A DNA stretch of 64,000 bases from Ferrimonas sediminicola (lineage in GTDB: Bacteria; Pseudomonadota; Gammaproteobacteria; Enterobacterales; Shewanellaceae): the NCBI RefSeq assembly GCF_005116715.1, contig NZ_SWCI01000014.1, forward strand, positions 1 through 64,000, read 5' to 3'. A program made the position numbers and the translations under genes. Position 1 is the first letter of the stretch. Each line of letters opens with the position of its first letter. The notes under the pieces are model-generated. The model searched no databases. It was not told the DNA's origin and saw only the letters and a program-made list of their open reading frames with translations. Shown in pieces: positions 1 through 8,382 of the stretch.

Positions 1-59
1 ACCAGGCATGCGGCTTCCAGTTTGAACTCCGCAGTGAATGAGCGACGCTTTCTTGTCAT
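1..59 (-). CDS. IS3-family transposase OrfA, N-terminal fragment (runs off the window)
   Basis: The 19 visible codons read MTRKRRSFTAEFKLEAACL, a start typical of IS3-family OrfA proteins, whose N-terminus opens a helix-turn-helix domain that binds the element ends. The start is ATG at 59-57, preceded by an AAGAGGTG ribosome binding site. The gene is cut by the window edge, so neither the programmed frameshift nor OrfB can be assessed. Confidence 0.75.
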   Translation of the reverse strand, partial: MTRKRRSFTAEFKLEAACL

Positions 60-114
60 TGAACACCTCTTGTTACGGTGGCGACTTTACCACCTAAAGC
101 GGTGTCCGGGATCA
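1..114 (-). mobile_element. Left end of an IS3-family insertion sequence (rest lies outside the window)
   Basis: Read on the minus strand the element begins at 114 with TGATCCCGGACACC, a typical IS3-family style terminal sequence, and leads after about 55 bases into the first codons of an OrfA transposase. Only the left terminus is in the window, so the other inverted repeat and the target duplication cannot be seen. The insertion point (114/115) lies inside a small coding frame on the same strand, which it truncates. Confidence 0.75.
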
Positions 115-254
115 TTAAACCACCACATCGCCAAGGCAATATCATAAATGATGGTGGCCGAGCCGCACACCGGCCCCAGGTTCAGTATGACCTCCTCCCC
201 CTTAAGTTCTGCATTCACACCTCGACCGTTCAAGCTCTTAACTATTGTCTCCAA
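115..254 (-). pseudogene. Small unknown gene cut by the IS insertion (46 codons remain)
   Basis: On the minus strand a TTG at 254 sits six bases after a near-perfect AGGAGGGG ribosome binding site (261-268). It opens a frame METIVKSLNGRGVNAELKGE followed by EVILNLGPVCGSATIIYDIA and LAMWWF. It is uninterrupted up to 117 and then enters the IS terminus, where a stop follows after a few codons. The composition looks like real protein: a short charged N-terminal stretch, then a hydrophobic stretch with Cys30 and a WW pair. I do not recognise the family. The TTG start and the short remnant make it easy to miss. It lies downstream of the EncFtn-like gene on the same strand, but about 220 bases away, so co-transcription is uncertain. 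Confidence 0.5.
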
Positions 255-421
255 TATCGTCCCCTCCTAGACCTTCTCTACAGACATTCTGGCCATAGAA
301 ATAATTGTGCTTCGAAGGGGAACATCACTCGCTCCCCTTTACCTGTTTCTGCCGCGCTCCGATGACTCCCTGACTCACCCTTAACCTCGCGACTGTCATC
401 GAATGCCCGGGCTGACCGGCA

Positions 422-457
422 CAGGCAACGGCCCGGCCTAAGCCGGACCGTTGCCTG
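422..457 (-). terminator. 16-bp stem hairpin downstream of the ferritin-like gene
   Basis: CAGGCAACGGCCCGGC and GCCGGACCGTTGCCTG form a 16-bp stem with one mismatch and a CTAA loop, 16 bases past the stop codon of the EncFtn-like gene. There is no U-tract on the minus-strand side, so it may be a 3' stabilising hairpin rather than a strong intrinsic terminator. Confidence 0.5.
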
Positions 458-472
458 TTGAATCGGAAATGG

Positions 473-760
473 TCAGCTATGGGCTATGGGTTTGTCGGAG
501 AAAAGGTACTCCTTGAGCTCCTTGTCGAAGCTGGGATCCCGACGTCGAATCCACTCCAACACCATGGCGGCATGCTCCTTCTCCTCGTCACGATTGTGTT
601 GGAGTATTGCCTTTAACTCCTTGTCTTTACAGGCATCTACACGCTGATTATACCAATCGACCGCCTCGAGTTCCTCCATCAGGGAAACGATGGCCCTGTG
701 CATGTCGCGGGTCTCATCCGTCAATTCGCCGATCGGCTCATGGTACCCTTCGTTTGACAT
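473..760 (-). CDS. Encapsulated-ferritin-like (EncFtn) ferroxidase, tail-less form
   Basis: A 95-residue two-helix ferritin-like protein of the encapsulated ferritin family. Such proteins form decameric rings of dimers that oxidise Fe(II), normally inside an encapsulin shell. The expected metal-site residues are present: Glu29/Glu30/Glu32 before Trp36-Tyr37, and Glu60 with His63 in the second helix (EEKEHAAM). I chose ATG at 760 because GAGGAG lies six bases upstream; a longer frame begins at 799 without such a site. The protein stops at DKPIAHS, where family members I know continue into a flexible linker and a C-terminal shell-targeting peptide. Translating past the stop in frame gives no such peptide, and no encapsulin shell gene is in the window. 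Confidence 0.85.
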   Translation of the reverse strand: MSNEGYHEPIGELTDETRDMHRAIVSLMEELEAVDWYNQRVDACKDKELKAILQHNRDEEKEHAAMVLEWIRRRDPSFDKELKEYLFSDKPIAHS

Positions 761-937
761 CGTCATCTCCTCATCGTGTGTCAATGTGTCCGTCGTCAAT
801 CGCTCCGTGGTGCATCCAATATCCTCATGGTGTTCCCCTTGGTCGGCACTTATTCCCCCGGAGACAAGTCAAAAAAGCGACTCTGGCTGAGCCGGTGGTG
901 TGAGGGGGCCGGCAGCCGTTGATGATCTGGGGCAGGG

Positions 938-1315
938 TTATTTTCTCTTCGAGCTGATGACAAATTCAATGTTCATCAACATCACGCCGATCAGCACGGT
1001 CACCGAGGCCGAGGCAAGCACCGGATCGATGGTTTCCAGTGTTACAAATTTCCCGTAAAACAGGAACAACCCCAGCAGCAGTACCGCCGCCCCGAGTTGA
1101 TGGACATAAAACTGCACCCTTGCCAATGTCGAGGTGGAGTTATTCAGCCACAGCCTGTGGCACAGTCCATAGACAAACGAAAGCAGAAACCCCACCAACA
1201 TGATGTGCGCATGGGTCACATACTGGCCTTTATCCTTGGTGGCCGCCATGAATATGCCCAGAATCAAGCCGAGTATCGCGTAGCCAAAAGCGGTCAGTAT
1301 GAATTTGCGATCCAT
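938..1315 (-). CDS. Small four-helix inner-membrane protein, haem-copper-oxidase-subunit-I-like
   Basis: 125 residues with four hydrophobic segments (about 8-25, 36-55, 68-88, 98-118). The THAHIMLVGF stretch in the second helix resembles the HAH motif of small proteins related to haem-copper oxidase subunit I and NorB-like proteins, in which the histidines could bind haem. Function is unknown. The start at 1315 has a strong GGAGGGGGAG site upstream. It lies upstream of the ferritin-like gene on the same strand with a gap of about 180 bases, so co-transcription is possible but not shown. Confidence 0.6.
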   Translation of the reverse strand: MDRKFILTAFGYAILGLILGIFMAATKDKGQYVTHAHIMLVGFLLSFVYGLCHRLWLNNSTSTLARVQFYVHQLGAAVLLLGLFLFYGKFVTLETIDPVLASASVTVLIGVMLMNIEFVISSKRK

Positions 1316-1409
1316 AGACTCCCCCTCCGAATGCAGATGGCTCCAGAGAGTGTAGACCAGATACCTGCGCGTCCAGTCCGATGGCAGACGCCTGATAGCT
1401 GTGTTGCCA

Positions 1410-1688
1410 TCATCTCCTTGATCGCGCCTTTGCCTGTCGCAGCGCCTTACGCTCTTTCTTGTTCGCTATGTTTTCTCGGGTATCCAACACGGCCTTGAGG
1501 TCACCGTATGCCCGTTTCCATTCAGGCGTGTCCTTGTACTGGATCACACCCGCTTTAGGGAGTGCGGCGTCGCCAGACGGCTCGAAGGATTCAGCACACT
1601 TGAGTAACGCCCTTCTTCGACTCATCAACGAGCCTGTGTGCATGGCTTCCAACTCGGCCAAGGTTTTGGGCTCTACCCTGTTTGCCAT
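1410..1688 (-). CDS. Conserved hypothetical protein, basic C-terminus
   Basis: A 92-residue cytosolic protein starting MANRVEPKTLAELEAMHTG and ending in a strongly basic tail (KKERKALRQAKARSRR). ATG at 1688 is preferred over an ATG at 1718 because GGAGG lies eight bases upstream of it. It has predicted helices, no membrane segment and no recognised domain. I recall similar sequences in Shewanella-like genomes but know of no function; the basic tail might suggest nucleic acid contact, which is inference only. Confidence 0.6.
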   Translation of the reverse strand: MANRVEPKTLAELEAMHTGSLMSRRRALLKCAESFEPSGDAALPKAGVIQYKDTPEWKRAYGDLKAVLDTRENIANKKERKALRQAKARSRR

Positions 1689-1798
1689 ACCCCAGCCTCC
1701 ATACCCAGCGCCTGGCATCCTCGGCCAACGGCGCCTGAAGCGCGCCTTGGTCCGGCCGCATCCGCGTCCCAGGCCGGGTCCGGACAGCCGCTAAACGT

Positions 1799-2176
1799 CT
1801 AAGACTCTTTATCCCACTCGATGTTGGCCTTGGTGCGATCAAAGTGGGGGGCGAACACCGAAAGGGCCGCGAAGCTTTGCCCCTGCTTTAACATGGGGCC
1901 GTGAAGAGTCGCTTTGGGAATGAACACCAGATCCCCCCTTTTTACCCTCTTTATCTCCTCACCAACCTTAAACTCCACATCGCCTTCAATAATGACCAGC
2001 AGTTCATCATGAGCTTTCTGTATGTGGAGGGCATTGCCACTGTCGCTGACCACCCCAACATTCGCTGTCAGGTGCTCTCCGTCGAACACAAACGTTCTCT
2101 TGATGGGATCGCCCTTGGTAGATTCATCGGCCTCCAGGGATGCAACGATTTGATCCAGGTTGTGAAAATGGGTCAT
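1799..2176 (-). CDS. Cupin-domain protein
   Basis: 125 residues with a single cupin beta-barrel: the first motif is around HIQKAHDELLVIIEGDVEF (about 51-69) and the second around GDLVFIPKATLHGP (about 81-94), giving His and Glu candidates for a metal site. Substrate is unknown; single-domain cupins of this size include sugar isomerases, small dioxygenases and ligand sensors. The start has GATGAGG upstream at normal spacing. It stands alone on the minus strand, separated by about 430 bases from efpL. Confidence 0.7.
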   Translation of the reverse strand: MTHFHNLDQIVASLEADESTKGDPIKRTFVFDGEHLTANVGVVSDSGNALHIQKAHDELLVIIEGDVEFKVGEEIKRVKRGDLVFIPKATLHGPMLKQGQSFAALSVFAPHFDRTKANIEWDKES

Positions 2177-2614
2177 GCTTGATTACCTCATCGCTGCGAG
2201 GATCTATTTCACTGCCTAACCCATAAGTATGGGGCAGGTCGCCGCATTCCACTAAAAAATCGTTGCCCTCCCTTGCACGCCTGACTCGATACCAACCCAT
2301 ATTCCCTGACCAATTCCACGAGTTGACCAACCATGGATAGCGTTGATCTATCAAAAAAGCGAGGGAGTGGCGGCACCGGCATCGGCGGAGATCTGCCCGG
2401 TTGATTTGCATCTGCTCCACCGGAAGATGTAAGTGAACGCTCTCGCGTAACGCCATGACCTGATTGAGATTAATCTTAATGATGATGACCAGCAACGCAG
2501 GCTCCGCCCTCGGCGCCAGCCGCTGATCACCGAGATCCACCTATCAGGCTGATTGATGGCTTTTTCTAACCTAACGACTTTTTCTGTCCATGGGTAGCGA
2601 TTCATGCCGCCGCC
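2177..2614. other. Long stretch between efpL and the cupin gene; possible frameshifted remnant
   Basis: No convincing gene. On the minus strand one frame starts at 2605 (MNRYPWTEKVVRLEKAINQ) and stays open to 2351, while a second frame is open from 2540 to 2124. Joined near 2525 they would give one protein-like reading, which could be an old gene with a frameshift, but there is no good ribosome binding site and no known motif. The stretch also looks less GC-rich than its neighbours. Confidence 0.25.
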
Positions 2615-2644
2615 ACAAAAAAGCCCGGCATCTGTGCCGGGCTT
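2615..2644 (-). terminator. Intrinsic terminator of efpL
   Basis: AAGCCCGGCA and TGCCGGGCTT pair around a TCTG loop (2621-2644). On the minus strand the stem is followed by a run of six or more T (plus-strand A at 2617-2622). It sits about 20 bases after the efpL stop. Confidence 0.85.
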
Positions 2645-2662
2645 GATAAGGCAGTGGCTGAC

Positions 2663-3238
2663 CTACTTACCGTCGGCACGGCTCATAAACTTGCCTTCGG
2701 CGGTGTTCACCTTGATCTTTTCACCGCTGCTGATGTACTCGGGCACCTGCACCACCAGGCCGGTGGTCAGCTTGGCGGGCTTGGTGCGTGAGGTGGCCGA
2801 GGCCCCCTTGATGGAGGGATCGGTCTCCACGATCTCCAGGTCAACACTGGTGGGCAGCTCCAGGGCGACCGGGTTGCCGTCTACCGCCAGCACCTGCAGA
2901 CCCTGAGTCTCCTCGTTGAAGTAGAGCAGCTCCTCTTCAATGGTTTCCTTGCGGAAGTTGAAGGGGGTGTAGTCTTCGTTGTCCATGAAGACATACTCGT
3001 CACCGTCGATGTAGGAGAAACTCACCTGATGACGGCTGAAGTCGGCCAGGTTCAGGATCTCGTCGGCCTTGAAGCTCTCATCGATCTTGGCGCCGGTGGC
3101 CACATCGTACATGCGCATGCGGTACAGGCTGTTGCCTGCACGGCCGCTGGGGGTCAGCTTGGCAATCTCTTTTACGGAATACACCTTGCCGTTGTATTCA
3201 ACCACGGCATTTTTCTTGATTTCACTGGCCTTTGGCAT
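2663..3238 (-). CDS. efpL: Elongation factor P-like protein EfpL (YeiP)
   Basis: 191 residues, the usual size of the family. EF-P paralogues bind the ribosomal E site and relieve stalling at proline-rich or other difficult motifs. Three domains in order: KOW-like N-terminal (about 1-65), central OB fold (about 70-130) and C-terminal OB fold (about 135-188). The YeiP-type loop is ... [13 protein letters not shown], where canonical EF-P has a lysine in a PGKGxA context; here an arginine (Arg33) lies in the loop. It appears monocistronic, with its own terminator. Confidence 0.9.
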   Translation of the reverse strand: MPKASEIKKNAVVEYNGKVYSVKEIAKLTPSGRAGNSLYRMRMYDVATGAKIDESFKADEILNLADFSRHQVSFSYIDGDEYVFMDNEDYTPFNFRKETIEEELLYFNEETQGLQVLAVDGNPVALELPTSVDLEIVETDPSIKGASATSRTKPAKLTTGLVVQVPEYISSGEKIKVNTAEGKFMSRADGK

Positions 3239-3595
3239 TGTTACAAGTCTCTATTAACGTGCGTGGGTGCAAATTACCATCTAGGGAATATTAGGCAAGC
3301 TTTTACACCGGGTCAGGCACGGTTTCATGGCGTTCACGGCCATTTTTGCCAGGGCACTTCCCGGTAGGCTATCGAACCGCGATGCGCCGCCACCTGGGCC
3401 ATTCAGGCTGGCCGGAATGTCAGTGTTCCCTGCCGGTAAGACGTCTACCGGCCCGCTATTAGCCTGGTAAACTCGGCTCGGACCAGCATTCCTCGCCGTT
3501 CATCCGCCAATGCATTTCAAACACTTGTATAAACAGAGAAAATCCGTGACCCTAGGACGACAAACAAAAATTTAACAACATGAACAGGATGTCTC
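3239..3595. other. Divergent intergenic region between efpL and the AGPS-like operon
   Basis: About 357 bases without a gene; it should hold both divergent promoters. A small stem (GCCGGTA 3432-3438 with TACCGGC 3446-3452) is visible but has no T-run. The stretch from about 3505 on is AT-rich, consistent with a promoter for the downstream operon. No operator was recognised. Confidence 0.4.
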
Positions 3596-5191
3596 ATGGA
3601 AAAGGTATGGAACAGTTGGGGAGACGAGGCGAAGCAACGCCCCCTGCCCGAAGTCGCCAAGACGGTGCTGACCTCACTCCTTGGCCCGGGTAACCCGCTG
3701 GGTGAAGCCACACTGGAGCAGACCGCCAGTCAACTGCCTCCAAGCCGGTTGGGTTCCCACGACCTCTACTGTGTCGAACCCGGGGTTCGGGCCCGCTATG
3801 CCCGGGGCCAGAGCCTGGCGGACTGGCTGGCGTTCAAACAGGGAAAGCTGGGCTGCGCCCCGGATGCGGTCGCCTTCCCCGAAAGCCGTGATCAGCTTGA
3901 GGCGCTGCTGAACCTTGCCCGGGAACACAACTGGGTGGTGATCCCATACGGGGGCGGCACCAGCGTAGCGGGCCACATCAACCCGCGCGAGGGTGAACGC
4001 CCGGTGATCACCCTGTCGATGGAGCGGATGAACCGGTTGTTGCACCTGGATCCCATCAGTCAGTTGGCCCGTTTCGAAGCCGGTGTCCGCGGTCCGGACC
4101 TGGAAGCCCAGTTGAACGCCCGTGGCTACACCCTGGGCCACTTCCCCCAATCCTTCGAGTACTCCACTCTGGGAGGCTGGATCGCCAGCCGCAGTTCCGG
4201 CCAACAATCCCTGCGCTACGGTCGTATAGAGCAACTGTTTGCCGGTGGCCTGGTGCACACCCCCAGGGGGGAGATCAGCCTGCCGGCACTGCCCGCCAGC
4301 GCCGCCGGCCCGGACTGGCGCGAGGTGATCCTCGGCTCCGAGGGACGCATCGGCATCATCAGCGAGGCGGAGATGCGGGTGCAGCCCCTGCCGCAGAAGG
4401 AGCAGTTCTATGTCTCCTTCTTTCCGGGCTGGCAGCAGGGGCTGGAGGCGGTGCGCGCCATCGCCCAGGCTGGGATCCCCGCCAGCATGATGCGCCTGAG
4501 CCACCCCACCGAAACCAACACTCAGCTGCAGCTGGCGCTTTCGCAAGAGAAGCATCGCAGACTGGTGAAGCTGTTCCGTCTGCTCGGCGTCGGCGATTCC
4601 CCCGCCATGCTCACCTGGGGCGTCACCGGCGACCGCGGCCAGGTACGTCACAGCACCCGGGCCATTCGCCGCCTGCTCCACAGCCACGACGGCAGGCTGG
4701 CGCTCAAGGGTCTGGGCCAGCACTGGAAGCAGAACCGCTACGGTGCCCCCTACCTACGTCAGAGCCTGTGGGAGCACGGTTACCTGGTGGACACCTTTGA
4801 AACTGCGGCCAACTGGGACCGCATCGAGGCGCTGCAACAGCAGATGGAGCTCAGCCTCAAAGCGGTGGCAGGTGATACCCCGCTGCTGAGCTATACCCAC
4901 CTTAGTCACGTCTACAAACAGGGCTGCAGCCTCTACACCACCTATCTGTTCCCGGCCAAGGAGGGGTTTGACGCCAGCCTGGCACAGTGGCGCAAATTCA
5001 AGGACGCCGCCAGTCGCGCGGTCGTGGAGGGCGGCGGCACCATCAGCCACCAGCACGGCGTCGGCGAAGACCACCGCCCCTACCTGTCGGTGGAGAAGGA
5101 CGCCCTGACCCGCTCCGGCATCCAGGCGGTGCTGGAACACTACGATCCACAGGGACAGATGAATCCGGGTAAGTTGCTGGAGACGCCATGA
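3596..5191 (+). CDS. FAD-binding oxidase resembling alkyl-DHAP synthase (AGPS)
   Basis: 531 residues. An FAD-binding domain of the vanillyl-alcohol-oxidase/GlcD fold carries PYGGGTSVAGH (about 117-127) and GHFPQSFEYSTLGGW (about 181-195), the latter matching the substrate/FAD region of alkylglycerone-phosphate synthases. The C-terminus has ISHQHGVG (about 483-490), equivalent to the catalytic His cluster of AGPS (HHH there, H-Q-H here). AGPS exchanges the acyl chain of acyl-DHAP for a fatty alcohol, making the ether bond of ether lipids. It overlaps the next gene (GlpD-like) by 4 bases, and that gene overlaps an FGGY kinase by 8. A different 2-hydroxyacid or aldonolactone oxidase role cannot be excluded. 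Confidence 0.8.
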   Translation: MEKVWNSWGDEAKQRPLPEVAKTVLTSLLGPGNPLGEATLEQTASQLPPSRLGSHDLYCVEPGVRARYARGQSLADWLAFKQGKLGCAPDAVAFPESRDQLEALLNLAREHNWVVIPYGGGTSVAGHINPREGERPVITLSMERMNRLLHLDPISQLARFEAGVRGPDLEAQLNARGYTLGHFPQSFEYSTLGGWIASRSSGQQSLRYGRIEQLFAGGLVHTPRGEISLPALPASAAGPDWREVILGSEGRIGIISEAEMRVQPLPQKEQFYVSFFPGWQQGLEAVRAIAQAGIPASMMRLSHPTETNTQLQLALSQEKHRRLVKLFRLLGVGDSPAMLTWGVTGDRGQVRHSTRAIRRLLHSHDGRLALKGLGQHWKQNRYGAPYLRQSLWEHGYLVDTFETAANWDRIEALQQQMELSLKAVAGDTPLLSYTHLSHVYKQGCSLYTTYLFPAKEGFDASLAQWRKFKDAASRAVVEGGGTISHQHGVGEDHRPYLSVEKDALTRSGIQAVLEHYDPQGQMNPGKLLETP

Positions 5192-6675
5192 CGGATCTGA
5201 CCACCAGGGTGGCGGACAGCCGCGCCCGCCTCAACCGGGGAGAGCGGGCCTACGACATCATCGTCGTGGGCGGTGGCATCAACGGCGCCGCCGTGGCCTG
5301 GCTGGCCTGTCACAACGGGCTCAAGACCCTGCTGCTGGAGGCGGAGGACTTCAGCTCCGGCACCTCCAGCCGCTCCTCCAAGATGATCCATGGCGGCCTG
5401 CGCTACCTGGCCAAGGGTGACTGGCGCCTGACCCGCGAGGCGGCCCGCGCCCGTGACGCCCTGATGGCCCACCACCCCGACCTGGTGCAGCCGCTGCCGT
5501 TCTGGTTTATGCACCCGCCCGCCAGCAAGCCCAAACCCTGGCAGGTGCAGGTGGCGCTGCAGATCTACCGCGCCTTTGCACCGGGATGCCGTCCCGGCTG
5601 GCTCTCCCCTGAGCAGTTGCACGACGCGCTGCCCTATCCCCTTCATGACATCCAGGGAGCCAGCTGCTACTTCGATGCGATCAGCGACGACTGCGGCCTG
5701 ATCACCTGGCTGCTGCAGGAGGCGGTGCGGGAGGGGCTGGACCTGTGCCACTACAGCCCGGTGGACAGCCTGCTGGAGAAGCATGGCCGCTGCACCGGTG
5801 TCCAGGCCCGCATCGACGGCTGTAGCACCCCCATTCACGCCGCCTGCGTCATCAACTGCGCCGGGGCCTGGTGCGATCGGCTAACCCCGCTGCCGGGAAA
5901 CCAGGTGATCCGCCCGCTCAGGGGCAGCCACTTGGTGCTGCCCGCCTGGCGCTATCCGGCTCCGGCGGCCCTCACCTTCGCCCACCCGGAAGATGGCCGA
6001 CCGGTGTACCTCTATCCCTGGATGGGTACCTCCATCATGGGTACCACCGATCTGGATCACCAGGCGCCCCTGAAGCAGGATGTGGCCATGAGCCGGGAGG
6101 AGTTTGACTACCTGTGGCAGGCACTCCACACCCTGGATCCCGACGCCCGCGAGGAGGATATCATCGCCAGTTGGAGCGGGGTGCGGCCGGTGGTCTGCTC
6201 CGCCGCGGAGCACTCCGCGCCGTCCGACGCCAGCCGGGAACACCTCATCTGGCAGGAGCCTGGTCTGGTCAACCTCACCGGCGGCAAATTGACCACTTTC
6301 CTGGAGACCGGCCAGCAAGTGCTGGAATACGCCGCCGCCATGATCGACGCACCGCTGCGCAAGCCGGAGCTGCCGCCGGTCAGCCACGCTCCCCACAATG
6401 ACCAACCCATCGGCGCGGCAGTGATCGGCTGGCACCGCTTGGAGGACGCCATAGCCCACCAGGCGATCACCCACCTGGATGACCTGCTGCTGAGGCGCAC
6501 CCGCCTGGGCCTGCTGCTCGGGCGCACCCTGCACCACTATCAGGCGCCCATCGACCTTCTGTGCCGGCGGCACCTCGGGTGGAGCGAGGCGCAGTGCCAG
6601 CAGGAGTGGGACAGGTACTGGCGCATCTGGGAGCGGTTCTACAGCCCGCAGCCCTTCAGGAGTCGCCATGACTGA
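5188..6675 (+). CDS. Glycerol-3-phosphate dehydrogenase-like flavoprotein (GlpD family)
   Basis: 495 residues, close to the 501 of E. coli GlpD. The N-terminus has the dinucleotide-binding motif VVGGGINGAA (about 26-35) and the GlpD signature SSGTSSRSSKMIHGGLRYL (about 56-74). GlpD oxidises sn-glycerol-3-phosphate to DHAP and passes electrons to quinone at the inner face of the membrane. It lies between the AGPS-like flavoprotein and the FGGY kinase, overlapping both, so it probably supplies or handles DHAP-type substrates for that pathway rather than general glycerol catabolism. No glpF or glpK homologue of the standard regulon is adjacent. Confidence 0.85.
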   Translation: MTDLTTRVADSRARLNRGERAYDIIVVGGGINGAAVAWLACHNGLKTLLLEAEDFSSGTSSRSSKMIHGGLRYLAKGDWRLTREAARARDALMAHHPDLVQPLPFWFMHPPASKPKPWQVQVALQIYRAFAPGCRPGWLSPEQLHDALPYPLHDIQGASCYFDAISDDCGLITWLLQEAVREGLDLCHYSPVDSLLEKHGRCTGVQARIDGCSTPIHAACVINCAGAWCDRLTPLPGNQVIRPLRGSHLVLPAWRYPAPAALTFAHPEDGRPVYLYPWMGTSIMGTTDLDHQAPLKQDVAMSREEFDYLWQALHTLDPDAREEDIIASWSGVRPVVCSAAEHSAPSDASREHLIWQEPGLVNLTGGKLTTFLETGQQVLEYAAAMIDAPLRKPELPPVSHAPHNDQPIGAAVIGWHRLEDAIAHQAITHLDDLLLRRTRLGLLLGRTLHHYQAPIDLLCRRHLGWSEAQCQQEWDRYWRIWERFYSPQPFRSRHD

Positions 6676-8221
6676 CGCCATCCTTGCCATCGACAACGGA
6701 ACCCAGAGCCTGCGCGCCCTGCTGTTCGACGCCGAGGGCACCTTGCTGGATAAGAGCCAGGTGCACTTCTCTCCGCCCTACCACAGCCCCCAGCCCGGGG
6801 CCGCCGAGATGGATGCGGAGATCTACTGGCAGGCGCTGGTAGACGCAGTCAAACGGTTGGGTGACCAGGGCAACACGCTGACCCGGGTGAAGGCGGTCAC
6901 GGTCACCGCTCAGCGCACCTCGCTGGTGTTTCTCGACCGCCATGGCGTGCCGCTGCGTCCGGCGGTACTGTGGACCGATCAGCGCCAGTGCCGCGACCTG
7001 CCGCCACTGCCCTGGTACCTGCGCCCCTTGGGCTGGTTGCCCTACATCGGCCACAGTTTCAACACCCTGCGCCGGCGCGCGTTCAGCAACATGCTGGCCA
7101 GTTACGAGCCCAGGCTGTGGCAGCGCTGCGCCAAGGTGGTTCAGGTTGGCGGTTACCTCAGCTACCGGCTGACCGGCCTGTATCGGGACAGCACCGCCGG
7201 CCAGGTGGGTTACCTGCCCTTTGACTACAAAAGGCAGCGCTGGGCCCCGCAAGGCAACTGGCGTTGGCATGCCCTCAGCCTGACCCCGTCTCAGATGCCG
7301 CAACTGGTAGCGCCCGGCGAGCTGCTGGGGCACCTTGCCGACGAGGTCGCCGAACGGCTGGGGCTGCCCGCGCAGCTGCCGGTGGTGGCCGCCGGGGGAG
7401 ACAAGGCCTGCGAGATCCTCGGCAGCGGCGGTCACCAGGAGGGAGTGGCCAGCCTCAGTTTCGGCACCACCGCCACCGTCAATGTGGTCAGTTCCCGCTA
7501 CCGGGAGATTGTACCGCTGATGCCCGCCTACCCGGCCGCCGTGGCCGGCGAATACCTGTGTGAGGTGATGCTGTTCCGCGGCTTCTGGATGGTCAGCTGG
7601 TTTAAGGAGCAGTTTGGCCAGCTGGAGCAATTGTTGGCGGAGGAGCAGAACACCGTGGCCGAAAAGCTGCTGGACCAACTGATCAACGCCGCCGAGCCCG
7701 GCAGCGAGGGGCTGATCCTGCAACCCTACTGGGGCGCCGGAGTGCGCCAGCCCGGCCCCGAGGCTCGGGGCGCCATCATCGGCTTCGGCGATCATCACAC
7801 CCGTGCCCACCTCTACCGCGCCATCATCGAGGGGCTGTGCTACGGCCTGAAAGAGGGGCTGGACAGGGTGGAGAAGCGCTGCGGTAGCCATACCCGCCTG
7901 CTCAGGGTGTCCGGCGGCGGCGCCCAGAGTGACGCCATCCTGCAGCTGACCGCCGACCTGTTTGGCCTGCCGGTAGAGCGGGCTCACACCACCGAGACCT
8001 CGGGCCTGGGTGCCGCCCTGTGCGCCGCCCTGCACCTGGGCTGGTACCCGGATGTGGCCCAGGCTACCCGGGGAATGATCCGTGTCGGCAAAAGATTTGA
8101 GCCCAACCCGCTTCATCACCAGAGATACCGCACCCTCTACCGGGAGGTGTACCTGAAACTCTATGGCCGGTTGCACCCCCTCTACCACCGGCTGGCCCGG
8201 CTCAATCGGAACCAGGGCTGA
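6668..8221 (+). CDS. FGGY-family carbohydrate kinase
   Basis: 517 residues. The N-terminal ATPase phosphate-binding motif is AIDNGTQSLRALLFD (about 6-20), with a second half of the actin-like fold around LSFGTTATVNV (about 265) and VSGGGAQSDAILQL (about 415). FGGY kinases phosphorylate sugars or polyols (glycerol, xylulose, ribulose and others). The substrate is not readable from sequence; context with a GlpD-like and an AGPS-like enzyme suggests glycerol, dihydroxyacetone or an alkylglycerol. AGGAG lies upstream of the ATG, and the start overlaps the previous gene by 8 bases. The gene ends the operon; no strong terminator follows. Confidence 0.85.
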   Translation: MTDAILAIDNGTQSLRALLFDAEGTLLDKSQVHFSPPYHSPQPGAAEMDAEIYWQALVDAVKRLGDQGNTLTRVKAVTVTAQRTSLVFLDRHGVPLRPAVLWTDQRQCRDLPPLPWYLRPLGWLPYIGHSFNTLRRRAFSNMLASYEPRLWQRCAKVVQVGGYLSYRLTGLYRDSTAGQVGYLPFDYKRQRWAPQGNWRWHALSLTPSQMPQLVAPGELLGHLADEVAERLGLPAQLPVVAAGGDKACEILGSGGHQEGVASLSFGTTATVNVVSSRYREIVPLMPAYPAAVAGEYLCEVMLFRGFWMVSWFKEQFGQLEQLLAEEQNTVAEKLLDQLINAAEPGSEGLILQPYWGAGVRQPGPEARGAIIGFGDHHTRAHLYRAIIEGLCYGLKEGLDRVEKRCGSHTRLLRVSGGGAQSDAILQLTADLFGLPVERAHTTETSGLGAALCAALHLGWYPDVAQATRGMIRVGKRFEPNPLHHQRYRTLYREVYLKLYGRLHPLYHRLARLNRNQG

Positions 8222-8382
8222 GATCAGCCTCCGGTTAAACGTTCGGCTCAAAGGGGTGTTTATATTTTTTAAGTAGTTGATTAAGTCATGGTTAAGTTTG
8301 GCCCCTATCGGTTCAGAGTGGGTTCAATTTGGGCGCGTATGGTAGGACCCATCGACAGAGATAACGTCAATGGAGCAATACC

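Noticed and set aside
2351-2605. Open frame starting MNRYPWTEKVV as a stand-alone gene
   Set aside because: Its second half turns into low-complexity Arg/Ser-rich sequence typical of an out-of-frame reading and it lacks a ribosome binding site; kept only as part of a possible frameshifted remnant.
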